Origin: an uncultured Oscillospiraceae bacterium
GTDB taxonomy: Bacteria > Bacillota > Clostridia > Oscillospirales > Ruminococcaceae
Reading direction: 5' to 3'
Length of the DNA stretch: 11,566 nucleotides
Assembly: GCA_934457235.1 (NCBI GenBank)
Contig: CAKSHT010000066.1
Location: 1 to 11,566, forward strand
This document shows positions 1-6,140 of this stretch, in pieces (the stretch's first letter is position 1; every line of letters begins with the position of its first letter). The notes under the pieces were generated by a model. That model did not search any database. It was not told the DNA's origin and worked only from the letters and a program-made list of their open reading frames with translations. The position numbers and the translations under genes are program-made.

Positions 1-1
1 G

Positions 2-250
2 CTGTGTAATCTGTACGAGCGTATTCCGGAGCAGATCCACGGGCTTAATGCTGAGCTGGAGCAGGCGAAAAAGCAGCTTGCAAACGCAAAGGAACAGTAC
101 GGCAAGCCGTTCCAGTATGAGGAACAGCTCCGCGCCGGTCTGGAACGCCAGGCTCAGATAAACGCCGAACTGGAGGTTGCCGACAAACCGCATGATGAAG
201 CGGTCATGAGCGATTATTCCGACGACGAAAACGAAGAAATGGAGATGTAA
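2..250 (+). CDS. C-terminus of a large ICE helicase/DNA-methylase protein (5' partial)
   Basis: The frame is open from the window edge to TAA at 248-250 and gives 82 residues. It reads as a charged amphipathic helix region: LYERIPEQIHGLNAELEQ is followed by a Lys/Gln/Glu-rich stretch, GKPFQYEEQL, and an acidic tail ending EEMEM. The pattern 'two helices, KPF, EEL, ending in an acidic tail' is what I recall at the extreme C-terminus of the very large (about 2,000+ residue) SNF2-type helicase/N6-adenine methylase proteins of Firmicutes conjugative elements, where it follows the helicase C domain. No catalytic motif lies in this window, so the identity rests on this tail and on the neighbouring element genes. 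The next gene starts 2 nt after the stop, so the two are translationally linked. The GAGATG-stop 3' end recurs in other genes of this window. Confidence 0.7.
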   Translation: MCNLYERIPEQIHGLNAELEQAKKQLANAKEQYGKPFQYEEQLRAGLERQAQINAELEVADKPHDEAVMSDYSDDENEEMEM

Positions 251-252
251 TT

Positions 253-1068
253 ATGAGCATTGAATTCCGCATAAATCAGTACGATGAGGAACGCTGTTAT
301 TCCAACGGCGCTATTGACTTGAAGTCATTCCTCACCGCCTTGTATTCCGACGAACACCCCTACGGTGCGCTCTTGAATCTTGACGGAAACAAACGGATCG
401 AACCTGCTGATTATGCTTACGATGAGCAGAGTGGCAAGGAAACATACGATATCGACTTTGACAGGGACACAATAACACGTCACGAAAAAGGAAAGCAGTT
501 CAAGCTGAACGAGATGAGCAAAATCCCGCTTGGCGCGGCGTATTCGCTTATGAGATTTCATGGTGCCGGCGTTCCGGCGGCTGTTTCTGACTGCGAATAT
601 GATGAGTATAATGATATGTCCGGACTATTTGGAAACCGCGATTCTGAAATCAAGGACCGCGGTTTTGTTATATATAGCAACGATGAGTATTTTGAGGCGT
701 ATTTAAATTACCTGAAGAATACAAGGGGCTATCAGTTTATTCGTTTTGTAAACGTCAGCGGGTCACAGTACATTTCTTTCAGCCAGCGCGGTTTTGACAA
801 TATCAAGTCTTTTCTGATGCAGAAGCTCCAGACAAAACGAGAAGAAGCTGACCGCTTAGAAGCAGAAATCAACGAAGCATTCAGCGCTGCGGAGCCGACC
901 GAAATTCCTAAAGATGAAAAATCCGAACTTTCGGAGCTTATAGAAAAGCTCGGTTTACAAAGCCACTCATACACTTTCAGCGTTGTTTCTCTGGATTCGG
1001 AGATTTACGTTACCGGAGCGTATGTAGAGAGCGCTGACGAGCTTGATGAGCAGGGATACGCTGAATAA
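253..1068 (+). CDS. Uncharacterised conjugative-element protein (271 aa)
   Basis: A 271-residue soluble protein of unknown function. The ATG at 253 lies 2 nt past the preceding stop. Its ribosome binding site (GGAG, 241-244) is inside the end of the upstream gene, which supports this start and coupled translation. I see no signal peptide, membrane segment or catalytic motif. The N-terminal half is rich in Asp, Tyr and Asn. Residues about 85-110 (KIPLGAAYSLMRFHGAGVPA) look like a helix plus turn. Residues about 135-185 (GFVIYSNDEYFEAYLNYLKN onward) read as an alternating alpha/beta segment. Residues 190-212 (KLQTKREEADRLEAEINEAF) form a likely coiled coil. Position after the helicase/methylase gene points to an accessory role in the element. 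The last bases of the gene are also the left arm of a downstream hairpin. Confidence is high that this is a gene; none is offered for function. Confidence 0.85.
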   Translation: MSIEFRINQYDEERCYSNGAIDLKSFLTALYSDEHPYGALLNLDGNKRIEPADYAYDEQSGKETYDIDFDRDTITRHEKGKQFKLNEMSKIPLGAAYSLMRFHGAGVPAAVSDCEYDEYNDMSGLFGNRDSEIKDRGFVIYSNDEYFEAYLNYLKNTRGYQFIRFVNVSGSQYISFSQRGFDNIKSFLMQKLQTKREEADRLEAEINEAFSAAEPTEIPKDEKSELSELIEKLGLQSHSYTFSVVSLDSEIYVTGAYVESADELDEQGYAE

Positions 1069-1137
1069 AGCGAAGCGTAACAAAATCAGACCCGTGAGTT
1101 CGCTCGTTTGAACGGGTCGATTTTGTTTTATTCAGCG
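1059..1137 (+). terminator. Long two-tier inverted repeat, probable bidirectional terminator
   Basis: The outer arms CGCTGAATAAA (1059-1069) and TTTATTCAGCG (1127-1137) are perfect complements. Inside them AACAAAATC (1079-1087) pairs with GATTTTGTT (1119-1127), and GACCCGT (1089-1095) pairs with ACGGGTC (1112-1118), leaving one bulged A. The GC-rich inner stem followed by a T-rich tract on + and mirrored by an A-rich tract on the other side is typical of an intrinsic terminator usable in both directions. The outer arm contains the last codons and stop of the preceding gene. Confidence 0.7.
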
Positions 1138-1369
1138 TTTCCCTAGGATCCTCAGTCAGTTTGACAGGGATTTTGGACATGGCGATACAGTCCATGCTGA
1201 GATAAGTTATTATATCATCGGGCAGTCCGGCGTGGAATCTGAAAGGCTCCCGGACGAATTTGGGTGCGACATCGTGTCGCACCTGGACGCGGCGGTTCAG
1301 TACGCCGACCTGCTGGAAGAACGGCCGCTAACGATTGATTTCGGTGATTATGAGATGTCGTTTGAGTGA
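1112..1369 (+). pseudogene. Start-less coding remnant (3' end of a lost or broken gene)
   Basis: The frame is open from 1112 (after a TGA at 1109) to TGA 1367-1369. The translation has protein-like composition from about 1166 onward: FDRDFGHGDTVHAEISYYI, then a Gly/Ser turn, ERLPDEF, a segment encoded by the palindromic repeat (GCDIVSHL), then DAAVQYADLLEERPLTIDFG and DYEMSFE. There is no ATG in frame. The only GTG (1232) lacks a Shine-Dalgarno and would cut off the best conserved-looking part. The most economical reading is the residual C-terminus of a gene whose 5' part was deleted, with the terminator hairpin at the break. I do not recognise the family. An unusual start codon or a frameshift near 1140 are alternatives. 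This entry also accounts for the long gap between the flanking genes. Confidence 0.5.
1263..1283. repeat. Palindromic element copy 1 (inside the remnant)
   Basis: Perfect 9-bp arms GGTGCGACA and TGTCGCACC surround the centre TCG. Unlike the other copies it lies inside an open frame, where it encodes roughly CDIVSHL in phase, and it is not followed by a T-run or a ribosome binding site. Confidence 0.85.
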
Positions 1370-1370
1370 T

Positions 1371-1393
1371 AGGTGCGATACGGTGTCGCACCT
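1371..1393. repeat. Palindromic element copy 2, terminator-like
   Basis: Ten-base arms AGGTGCGATA and TGTCGCACCT surround the centre CGG. The single deviation (T for C) is a G-U pair in the + strand transcript. It starts 1 nt after the preceding TGA and is followed by ATTTTTG, so it could act as an intrinsic terminator just ahead of the next gene. Confidence 0.85.
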
Positions 1394-1414
1394 ATTTTTG
1401 AAAGCGAGGATAAA

Positions 1415-2152
1415 ATGGCACTATACGCAAGGCAGATAAGCCCGTCCGAGCAGACCTCCCCATTCTGGGACAGCGCCGAAACGTGGGACGGCATTCTTCT
1501 TTATGAGCCGGTAAGAAAATATTCGGCAGATCCGCACTACAAAAGCATTCTTGAGGTGCTGCAGAACTATTTCGATGTTTCACAGGACATTGCGGACAGC
1601 AGGTGCGGCGAGTACGATTCTATCGCGGAATACATAAATGACGTTTCACCGCGGCAGGACAATAATCCGTACACGGAAGAACAGCTCACCGGCTGGGAGG
1701 ACGCCGCAAAGTCATACAATTTTCCGAAAGCGGACGGCTACAATCCCTACTCGCGAATATACGATGAAATGTGGGGAATCTGCAAGGCGCTCAGTCTGGT
1801 TTCAGGCGAGGAATTTGACTGGAAGGAAATCCACGGCTGTTGTCAGGGAGAATACAACCGCGTAATTTACCCGGAGAGCAGATTTTCAGAGCAGGATATC
1901 AGAAATTTTGAATGCGAGTTTTTTAATCTCGGTACAGAATGGTGCGTAACGGACGAAAAGCCGGATTCTCCAAACGAGATATGCGGCGGATATATTTACT
2001 GCCACGATACTGATATGGACAGCATTCGCAGGGAAATCGCCGAGTGTTTCGAATGTGAGCTGGGTGACGTTCACCTTTATTCGTACCACGAAAAGACCGT
2101 CTGCTACTTTGAATCAGAGCAGGACGAGGAAGAATTCGACATGGAGATGTAG
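1415..2152 (+). CDS. Uncharacterised conjugative-element protein (245 aa)
   Basis: The start is placed at ATG 1415 (MALYARQISPSEQ), preceded by GCGAGGA at 1404-1410. An in-frame ATG at 1373 is rejected because its first codons are the palindromic repeat. The 245-residue product has no signal peptide or membrane segment and is acidic. Residues about 18-50 contain a WDGILLYEPVRKY segment. Residues about 155-205 contain CCQGEYNRVIYPES, then FNLGTEWCV, then GGYIYC. This CQ...YP...GTEW pattern resembles a domain I have seen in uncharacterised phage and mobile-element proteins, but I cannot name a family. Several cysteines (CC, C-terminal CFEC) could suggest metal binding, though no canonical zinc finger is visible. 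It ends DMEM-stop, like other genes here, and is separated from the next gene by copy 3 of the palindrome. Function unknown. Confidence 0.85.
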   Translation: MALYARQISPSEQTSPFWDSAETWDGILLYEPVRKYSADPHYKSILEVLQNYFDVSQDIADSRCGEYDSIAEYINDVSPRQDNNPYTEEQLTGWEDAAKSYNFPKADGYNPYSRIYDEMWGICKALSLVSGEEFDWKEIHGCCQGEYNRVIYPESRFSEQDIRNFECEFFNLGTEWCVTDEKPDSPNEICGGYIYCHDTDMDSIRREIAECFECELGDVHLYSYHEKTVCYFESEQDEEEFDMEM

Positions 2153-2156
2153 GGTC

Positions 2157-2179
2157 AGGTGCGACACCGTGCCGCACCT
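2157..2179. repeat. Palindromic element copy 3
   Basis: Arms AGGTGCGACA and TGCCGCACCT surround the centre CCG, with one mismatched pair (A opposite C in + strand RNA; G-U on the other strand). It lies 4 nt after the preceding stop and is followed directly by CCGGAAAGGAAA, the ribosome binding site of the next gene. No T-run follows, so it is less likely to terminate transcription. Confidence 0.85.
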
Positions 2180-2196
2180 CCGGAAAGGAAAATAAA

Positions 2197-3459
2197 ATGG
2201 ATATCTACAAAAGCAGTCTTAAATACGCAAAAGAAAACGGCGAGCTTGAACGGTACCGCGAAAGCATGAATCTGTGCGATGAATGCGGGACGTTTATAAG
2301 CCATTCCATCGCTGAAAATTTCAACAATAATTACCTCGATGTTAAAAAAGTCACTGCGGAAGCCGCCGGGAAATACGGTTTTGAGCGTGCAATGCTCATG
2401 CTTGCGCTACGCGTTGACAGCCTGCAATATGACGGGCGTTTCACCGCCGATAACAAGGAATGGGCGCAGAAGTTACTTGCTGACTATCCCAATGCCGAGG
2501 AAATCCGGAAAACAGCAGACAGGACGCTCGGAACGGCTCACCCGGTTCTTCTTAACGCTGTGGCGGAAGAATTAAGGTCTGCTTTCCGCGAGAGAAATAA
2601 GCAGGAAATCGAAGGCTACCGCATTGTTCAGAGGCTCCAGACTCCCAATTCTGAATTTATCCTCGGACAGAATAATAAAATTCCGGGCTGTTATGCGACT
2701 TGGTACAACGCCGACCACAACGGCGGAATTTCCACGGTATGGGGACATTATTTTACTTCAAACGATTCGCAGAATAATCTTGTTTCAGCATACCGCGACC
2801 TGTTCTCCAGAGCGCTTTCTGACGTAAATCAGCACACCCGTTTCGAAGAACTCACCCCAAAAACAGGCTCGATTATCCGAACCGTAAACGGCGAGGATAT
2901 GCAGTTTGAGCTGACTGACGAGGAATGTAACGGAATCTGGGACATGGTCGAACAGCAGAATGTTGAGAGCCATTTCGCAGACCTGCTCAACGAAAACGGA
3001 TTTGATGTAAATTCCGCAGATGTAAAGAAAGTGATTACCGAAATGGCGGCACAGTACCGCGAGGATTTCGGCTTCGGCGATGACGAGGAGTTTCAGGGAT
3101 ACATAAGCGAACGCGATGACGACCTAAAGGAGCATTTTAATTCCGAGATATTCGGCGATGTGTACGTTGACAAAGGTGCTTCAGACTATACGGGCAGGAT
3201 TATGATAATCTGTCCGGAATATTTCGGTTCACGGAGCTTCACTTCCGATGAACAGTTATTCCTTGCGCAGTCCGGACCGGGCTGCGACCCTAAAGAATAC
3301 GGCGGCGTGGTAAACGGCGTATTTCTGTACGACCGCGAGGAAGCCTCAATCACAAGCGACTGCTTCCTTGGCGCAATGCGTGAGGAACACATTCCGATGT
3401 GGGCAAGAGAAGCCCGCGATGATATTTCCGAGGAATATGACGAACAGCCGGAGATGTGA
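2197..3459 (+). CDS. DUF3849-domain conjugative-element protein
   Basis: A 420-residue soluble protein. The start ATG 2197 follows a clear site (GGAAAGGAAAATAAA). Residues about 5-100 fit my memory of DUF3849: YAKENGELERYRESMNLCDE, a helical stretch, KYGFERAMLMLALRV, then YDGRF and NKEWA. Residues about 140-205 (YRIVQRLQTPNSEFILGQNN, then GGISTVWGHYF and YRDLFSRAL) match a segment that usually follows DUF3849 in Firmicutes element proteins. The C-terminal part, about 305-410, has VYVDKGASDYTGRIMIICPE, EQLFLAQSGPGCDPKEYGG and FLGAMREEHIPMWARE, a second conserved block typical of the same multi-domain proteins. The biochemical role of these domains is unknown; they travel with conjugative helicase/methylase and Toprim genes. 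The gene ends PEM-stop, and the 9 bp CGGAGATGT at its end recurs at 6130 across the sigma module. Confidence 0.85.
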   Translation: MDIYKSSLKYAKENGELERYRESMNLCDECGTFISHSIAENFNNNYLDVKKVTAEAAGKYGFERAMLMLALRVDSLQYDGRFTADNKEWAQKLLADYPNAEEIRKTADRTLGTAHPVLLNAVAEELRSAFRERNKQEIEGYRIVQRLQTPNSEFILGQNNKIPGCYATWYNADHNGGISTVWGHYFTSNDSQNNLVSAYRDLFSRALSDVNQHTRFEELTPKTGSIIRTVNGEDMQFELTDEECNGIWDMVEQQNVESHFADLLNENGFDVNSADVKKVITEMAAQYREDFGFGDDEEFQGYISERDDDLKEHFNSEIFGDVYVDKGASDYTGRIMIICPEYFGSRSFTSDEQLFLAQSGPGCDPKEYGGVVNGVFLYDREEASITSDCFLGAMREEHIPMWAREARDDISEEYDEQPEM

Positions 3460-3477
3460 CATATTTTGTAGAAACAC

Positions 3478-3506
3478 TTGACAATAAGCCAAATTTAGAT
3501 TATCAT
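3478..3506 (+). promoter_or_regulatory. Housekeeping-type promoter ahead of the sigma gene
   Basis: A perfect -35 box TTGACA (3478-3483), a 17-nt spacer and -10 box TATCAT (3501-3506, five of six matches to TATAAT). It lies just past the end of the DUF3849 gene and about 107 nt before the sigma start. It would give the sigma operon a basal transcript independent of the element backbone. Confidence 0.7.
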
Positions 3507-3544
3507 TTATCTGAAAGCTGCCCGTACATATTTTTATAAAAACC

Positions 3545-3572
3545 GTGTGACCTTTGATCAAAAAACGCTGTC
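3545..3572 (+). promoter_or_regulatory. Candidate ECF-sigma promoter (autoregulatory)
   Basis: GTGTGACCT (3545-3553) and GCTGTC (3567-3572) recur together at 4835-4861. Read as TGTGAC, 17 nt, TGTC, this resembles ECF promoters of the TGtAAC-N16-CG[AT]C class. An A/T-rich tract precedes the -35-like box in both copies. The 5' leader to the sigma ATG would be about 35 nt. The assignment is inferred from the duplication and architecture. Confidence 0.55.
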
Positions 3573-3613
3573 TTTTATATCAGAAAAATAAAATATACCG
3601 AAAGGAGATATCT

Positions 3614-4177
3614 ATGGAAGACGCACAAATACTTGATCTGTACTTTGCCCGCTCCGAGCAGGCAATAAAAGAAACCGACCTTAAATTCGGGCGGTACTGC
3701 CTGACGATAGCCTACAACATACTGCACAACAACGAGGACAGCGAGGAATGCAAGAATGATACATACATCAAGGCGTGGAATGCGATTCCTCCGAAAAAGC
3801 CGGAGAATTTCCGGGCATACCTTGGAAAGATAGCGAGGAACATCGCACTGAATATGTACGAATATATGCACAGGAAAAAACGAGATGTAAACAGCACTGA
3901 AGCCATTCTTGACGAGCTTTCGGAGTGTATTCCCGACCCCGGCTCAGACGTGGAAAAGGCGGCGGAAAGCATGATAATACGCGACAGCATAAACGATTTT
4001 CTTGGCACGCTCTCAGCAGACAACCGCAAGATATTCGTAAGGCGTTACTGGTACGCCAGCCCTATTGAGGAGATAGCGCAGGAATACGGCTTCAGCGTGA
4101 GCAAGGTCAAGACCTGTCTTATGCGCACGCGCAGCAAACTGAAAAAACATCTTGAAAGCGAGGGGATAATTGTATGA
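3614..4177 (+). CDS. ECF-type RNA polymerase sigma factor
   Basis: A 187-residue sigma-70 family protein of the ECF group (typical length 160-200). The start ATG 3614 has a strong site AAAGGAGA (3601-3608). An upstream in-frame ATG at 3554 lies within the promoter candidate and is rejected. Region 2 spans about residues 24-90: FGRYCLTIAYNILHNNEDSE, then CKNDTYIKAWNAIPP and FRAYLGKIARNIALN, which contains the -10-recognition and core-binding helices. Region 4 spans about 128-178: LSADNRKIFVRRYWYASPIE, then EIAQEYGFSVSKVKTCLMRT, a helix-turn-helix for the -35 box. The spacer between them is the usual short acidic linker; no region 3 is present. It overlaps the anti-sigma-like gene by ATGA, so the two are co-translated. 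Likely targets are its own promoter and that of the secreted gene at 4926. The inducing signal cannot be read from sequence. Confidence 0.93.
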   Translation: MEDAQILDLYFARSEQAIKETDLKFGRYCLTIAYNILHNNEDSEECKNDTYIKAWNAIPPKKPENFRAYLGKIARNIALNMYEYMHRKKRDVNSTEAILDELSECIPDPGSDVEKAAESMIIRDSINDFLGTLSADNRKIFVRRYWYASPIEEIAQEYGFSVSKVKTCLMRTRSKLKKHLESEGIIV

Positions 4178-4821
4178 AAGAAATGCGCTTAATGCAGATA
4201 ATCGGCGATATCGACGAAAAATACATTGACGAAGCTGCCCCCGCCGAGCAGAAAAAGAAAGCAATGCGCTTCACCCCGTGGGTCAGATATGCGAGCATAG
4301 CTGCCTGCGCAATGCTGGTCATCGGCGTCGGAATATTCGCCATTACCCAGCATAGGGGGAACATTGTTGATAACCCCGTCTTGTCCGGAACACAGACGGA
4401 GGAAGCTGCGGATACTTCCGACCTTACCCAGTATTGCAATCCTTATGCGGAATACGACACGCTTGCGGAAGCTGAAAAGGCAGCCGGATTTGATATTACT
4501 GTCCCCGACAGCTACGGAGGATACACCGAGCCTTATTATGCGGTTATCGAGGGGAAAATCCTTGAGGTGCAGTATTACAATGGCGACGACCGCGGAATGA
4601 TCATAAGTAAATCCCGCGGAAGCGAAGATATCAGCGGCGATTTCAACGAGTTTGACAACATCACCGAAACGGAGGTAAACGGAAATACGGTAACGATAAA
4701 GGGCAGCGGCGATGAATTCAGCCTTGCGCTCTGGGTTTCCGGGGATTATTCCTATTCGGTTTCGGTAAGCTCCGGTATTTCTGAAAATGCACTGAAAGAA
4801 ATTATCGAAAAAATCAAATAA
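4174..4821 (+). CDS. Single-pass membrane anti-sigma-like protein with DUF4367-like ectodomain
   Basis: A 215-residue protein overlapping the sigma gene by 4 nt (ATGA), the usual arrangement for an ECF sigma factor and its cognate anti-sigma. Residues 1-36 are a short cytoplasmic segment (MKEMRLMQIIGDIDEKYIDE and a Lys-rich stretch) that could hold the sigma. Residues about 38-57 are one hydrophobic helix (YASIAACAMLVIGVGIFAIT). Residues 58-85 are a linker, and about 88-215 form an extracytoplasmic domain: NPYAEYDTLAEAEKAAGFDI, then a beta-rich part with DISGDFNEF, GNTVTIKG, YSYSVSV and a final helix. The ectodomain resembles DUF4367-type domains found on Clostridia anti-sigma proteins. The cytoplasmic part is shorter than a classical zinc-binding anti-sigma domain and has no HxxxCxxC motif, so sigma binding is inferred from context. 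The ectodomain is paralogous to the C-terminal domain of the next gene. Confidence 0.8.
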   Translation: MKEMRLMQIIGDIDEKYIDEAAPAEQKKKAMRFTPWVRYASIAACAMLVIGVGIFAITQHRGNIVDNPVLSGTQTEEAADTSDLTQYCNPYAEYDTLAEAEKAAGFDITVPDSYGGYTEPYYAVIEGKILEVQYYNGDDRGMIISKSRGSEDISGDFNEFDNITETEVNGNTVTIKGSGDEFSLALWVSGDYSYSVSVSSGISENALKEIIEKIK

Positions 4822-4834
4822 TTTTTTCAAAAAG

Positions 4835-4861
4835 GTGTGACCTGATGATTTCAATGCTGTC
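4835..4861 (+). promoter_or_regulatory. Second candidate ECF-sigma promoter, before the secreted gene
   Basis: GTGTGACCT (4835-4843) and GCTGTC (4856-4861) match the site before the sigma gene, with a 12-nt instead of 13-nt gap; read as TGTGAC, 16 nt, TGTC. It is preceded by a T/A-rich tract and leaves a leader of about 60 nt to the ATG at 4926. It argues that the secreted gene has its own sigma-dependent start and that the in-frame ATG at 4845, which lies inside this motif, is not used. Confidence 0.55.
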
Positions 4862-4925
4862 CTTTAAGGTGAAAGGCAGTAAAACAGCTGCCAGTACAAA
4901 AGAAATTTCAAAGGAGTATAACATC

Positions 4926-6038
4926 ATGAAAAAGTCTATCAGATTCACCTCTGCCGCTATGGCAGCACTCATCGCAATGTCCTGCGCAGCATTCTCCGCA
5001 TTTGCGGACGACTCCATAGAGCTGGCTGACGATTCCGGCTACACAGAGTTCCTCGCAGGAGGCTGGGAAGTAAACACAGGCAGCACATCTATCAGCAAGA
5101 ACGCCGCTGCAAAGACCGCGTTCAAAAAGGCTACCGCTGAGCTTCTGGGCGTAAGCTATCAGCCTATCGCAGTTCTTGGAACTCAGGTCGTTGCAGGCAC
5201 AAAGTACGCAATACTCTGCAAGGCAACTCCGGTAATTCCTGACGCAACGCCAGAAATCACGATAATGTACATCTACGAGAACGTTGATGGTACCGTTGAT
5301 ATGGACGGTTTCCAGACTATAATCAGCGGCGAGGACGAGGGCGGTTTCACAGCCAATACCGGTAAATTTGCCCTCAGCAAAAAGAAGAACAAGACCGTAT
5401 ATTCCGCATACAGGAAGGCAATGAAGGAGCTTGTTGGCGTTGATTACAAACCGGTTGCATACCTCGGCAAGCAGGTCGTTGCAGGCAGCAATTACATGAT
5501 ACTCTGCCGCAGCAAGGCTGTAACTCCGGACGCTGCGTATGAGTGGTCGCTGGTAACAGTCAGCAAGTCCGCAAAGGGTAAGGTAAAGCTCAGCGACGTA
5601 CAGACCCTGGAACTTGGGAATACCGATGAGGATTCTGAAACCGACAGCAATCAGATCCCGAACCCGTGGCAGGAATACAAGACTGTTTCCGAAGCCGCAA
5701 AGGCTACCGGGATAAGCTTCAGCGCCCCCGAAAAGTTCGAAAAGTACACTGTTTCCTATGTCCAGGCGATGGACGGCATCGTTGAAGTGAGATACTCCAA
5801 CGGCAGCAATGAGATATGCGTCCGCAAGGGCAAGGGAACCGATGACATCAGCGGCGACTACAACGTATACAAGAACGTTTCCGAAAAGAAAATCGGCGGG
5901 AATACCGTTACATTAAAGGGCAACGGCGACGGCGTAAGTTCCGCGACATGGACTGACGGAACATATTCCTGCTCCATCTACTCTGAAAACGAGCTGACAA
6001 ATAAGCTTGTGGAGAGCATTGTCGCTGCGATGAGATAA
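4926..6038 (+). CDS. Secreted protein with tandem cystatin-like (QVVAG) repeats and a DUF4367-like domain
   Basis: The start ATG 4926 has AAGGAG at 4911-4916; the product is 370 residues. Residues 1-27 are a Sec signal peptide (Lys-rich start, hydrophobic core, cleavage predicted after AFA, 25-27). Two repeats about 96 residues apart follow. Repeat 1 is about 44-131, with GGW, helix AAAKTAFKKATAELLGVSY and QVVAGTKYAILC at 87-98. Repeat 2 is about 139-229, with helix YSAYRKAMKELVGVDY and QVVAGSNYMILC at 183-194. Helix, strand, then QVVAG is the cystatin plan, where QVVAG is the loop that enters the cysteine-protease cleft. Residues about 245-370 (NPWQEYKTVSEAAKATGISF, DISGDYNVY, GNTVTLKG) match the anti-sigma ectodomain domain for domain. 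There is no anchor motif, so it is probably released. Protease inhibition is an inference; the repeats could be a fold without inhibitory activity. Confidence 0.82.
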   Translation: MKKSIRFTSAAMAALIAMSCAAFSAFADDSIELADDSGYTEFLAGGWEVNTGSTSISKNAAAKTAFKKATAELLGVSYQPIAVLGTQVVAGTKYAILCKATPVIPDATPEITIMYIYENVDGTVDMDGFQTIISGEDEGGFTANTGKFALSKKKNKTVYSAYRKAMKELVGVDYKPVAYLGKQVVAGSNYMILCRSKAVTPDAAYEWSLVTVSKSAKGKVKLSDVQTLELGNTDEDSETDSNQIPNPWQEYKTVSEAAKATGISFSAPEKFEKYTVSYVQAMDGIVEVRYSNGSNEICVRKGKGTDDISGDYNVYKNVSEKKIGGNTVTLKGNGDGVSSATWTDGTYSCSIYSENELTNKLVESIVAAMR

Positions 6039-6068
6039 GTCCAGGAAGCACTTCCATATAATAAATAG

Positions 6069-6106
6069 AAAACCTCTCATGGCAGAACATAGCCGTGGGA
6101 GGTTTT
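6069..6106 (+). terminator. Intrinsic terminator closing the sigma module
   Basis: The stem AAAACCTCTCATGGC (6069-6083) pairs with 6092-6106 (GCC...GGTTTT) over 15 pairs, including two G-U pairs, with an 8-nt loop. The arm ends in TTTT, and the A/T-rich flanks make it plausible in either direction. It lies 31 nt after the stop of the secreted gene. Confidence 0.75.
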
Positions 6107-6140
6107 CCTATATAATTGATAATTCAAAACGGAGATGTAG

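Noticed and set aside
1373..1414. Upstream in-frame start for the 1415 gene
   Set aside because: The extra N-terminus is encoded by the palindromic repeat and has no ribosome binding site before it; 1415 has one.
4189..4854. 221-codon open frame on the minus strand
   Set aside because: It lies opposite the anti-sigma-like gene, which has a clear ribosome binding context, a membrane helix and a paralogous domain; the minus translation has no recognisable features.
4875..4892. GGCAG/CTGCC inverted repeat in the secreted-gene leader
   Set aside because: Only five pairs with an 8-nt loop; too weak to call a regulatory structure.
4845..4925. Upstream in-frame start for the secreted protein
   Set aside because: It falls inside the ECF promoter motif, lacks a good Shine-Dalgarno, and would put 27 residues in front of a well-formed signal peptide.
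6131..6140. GGAGATGTAG as the end of a real gene
   Set aside because: The frame leading into it is short and crosses the terminator at 6069-6106 with no coding character; it is better explained as a remnant at a module border.
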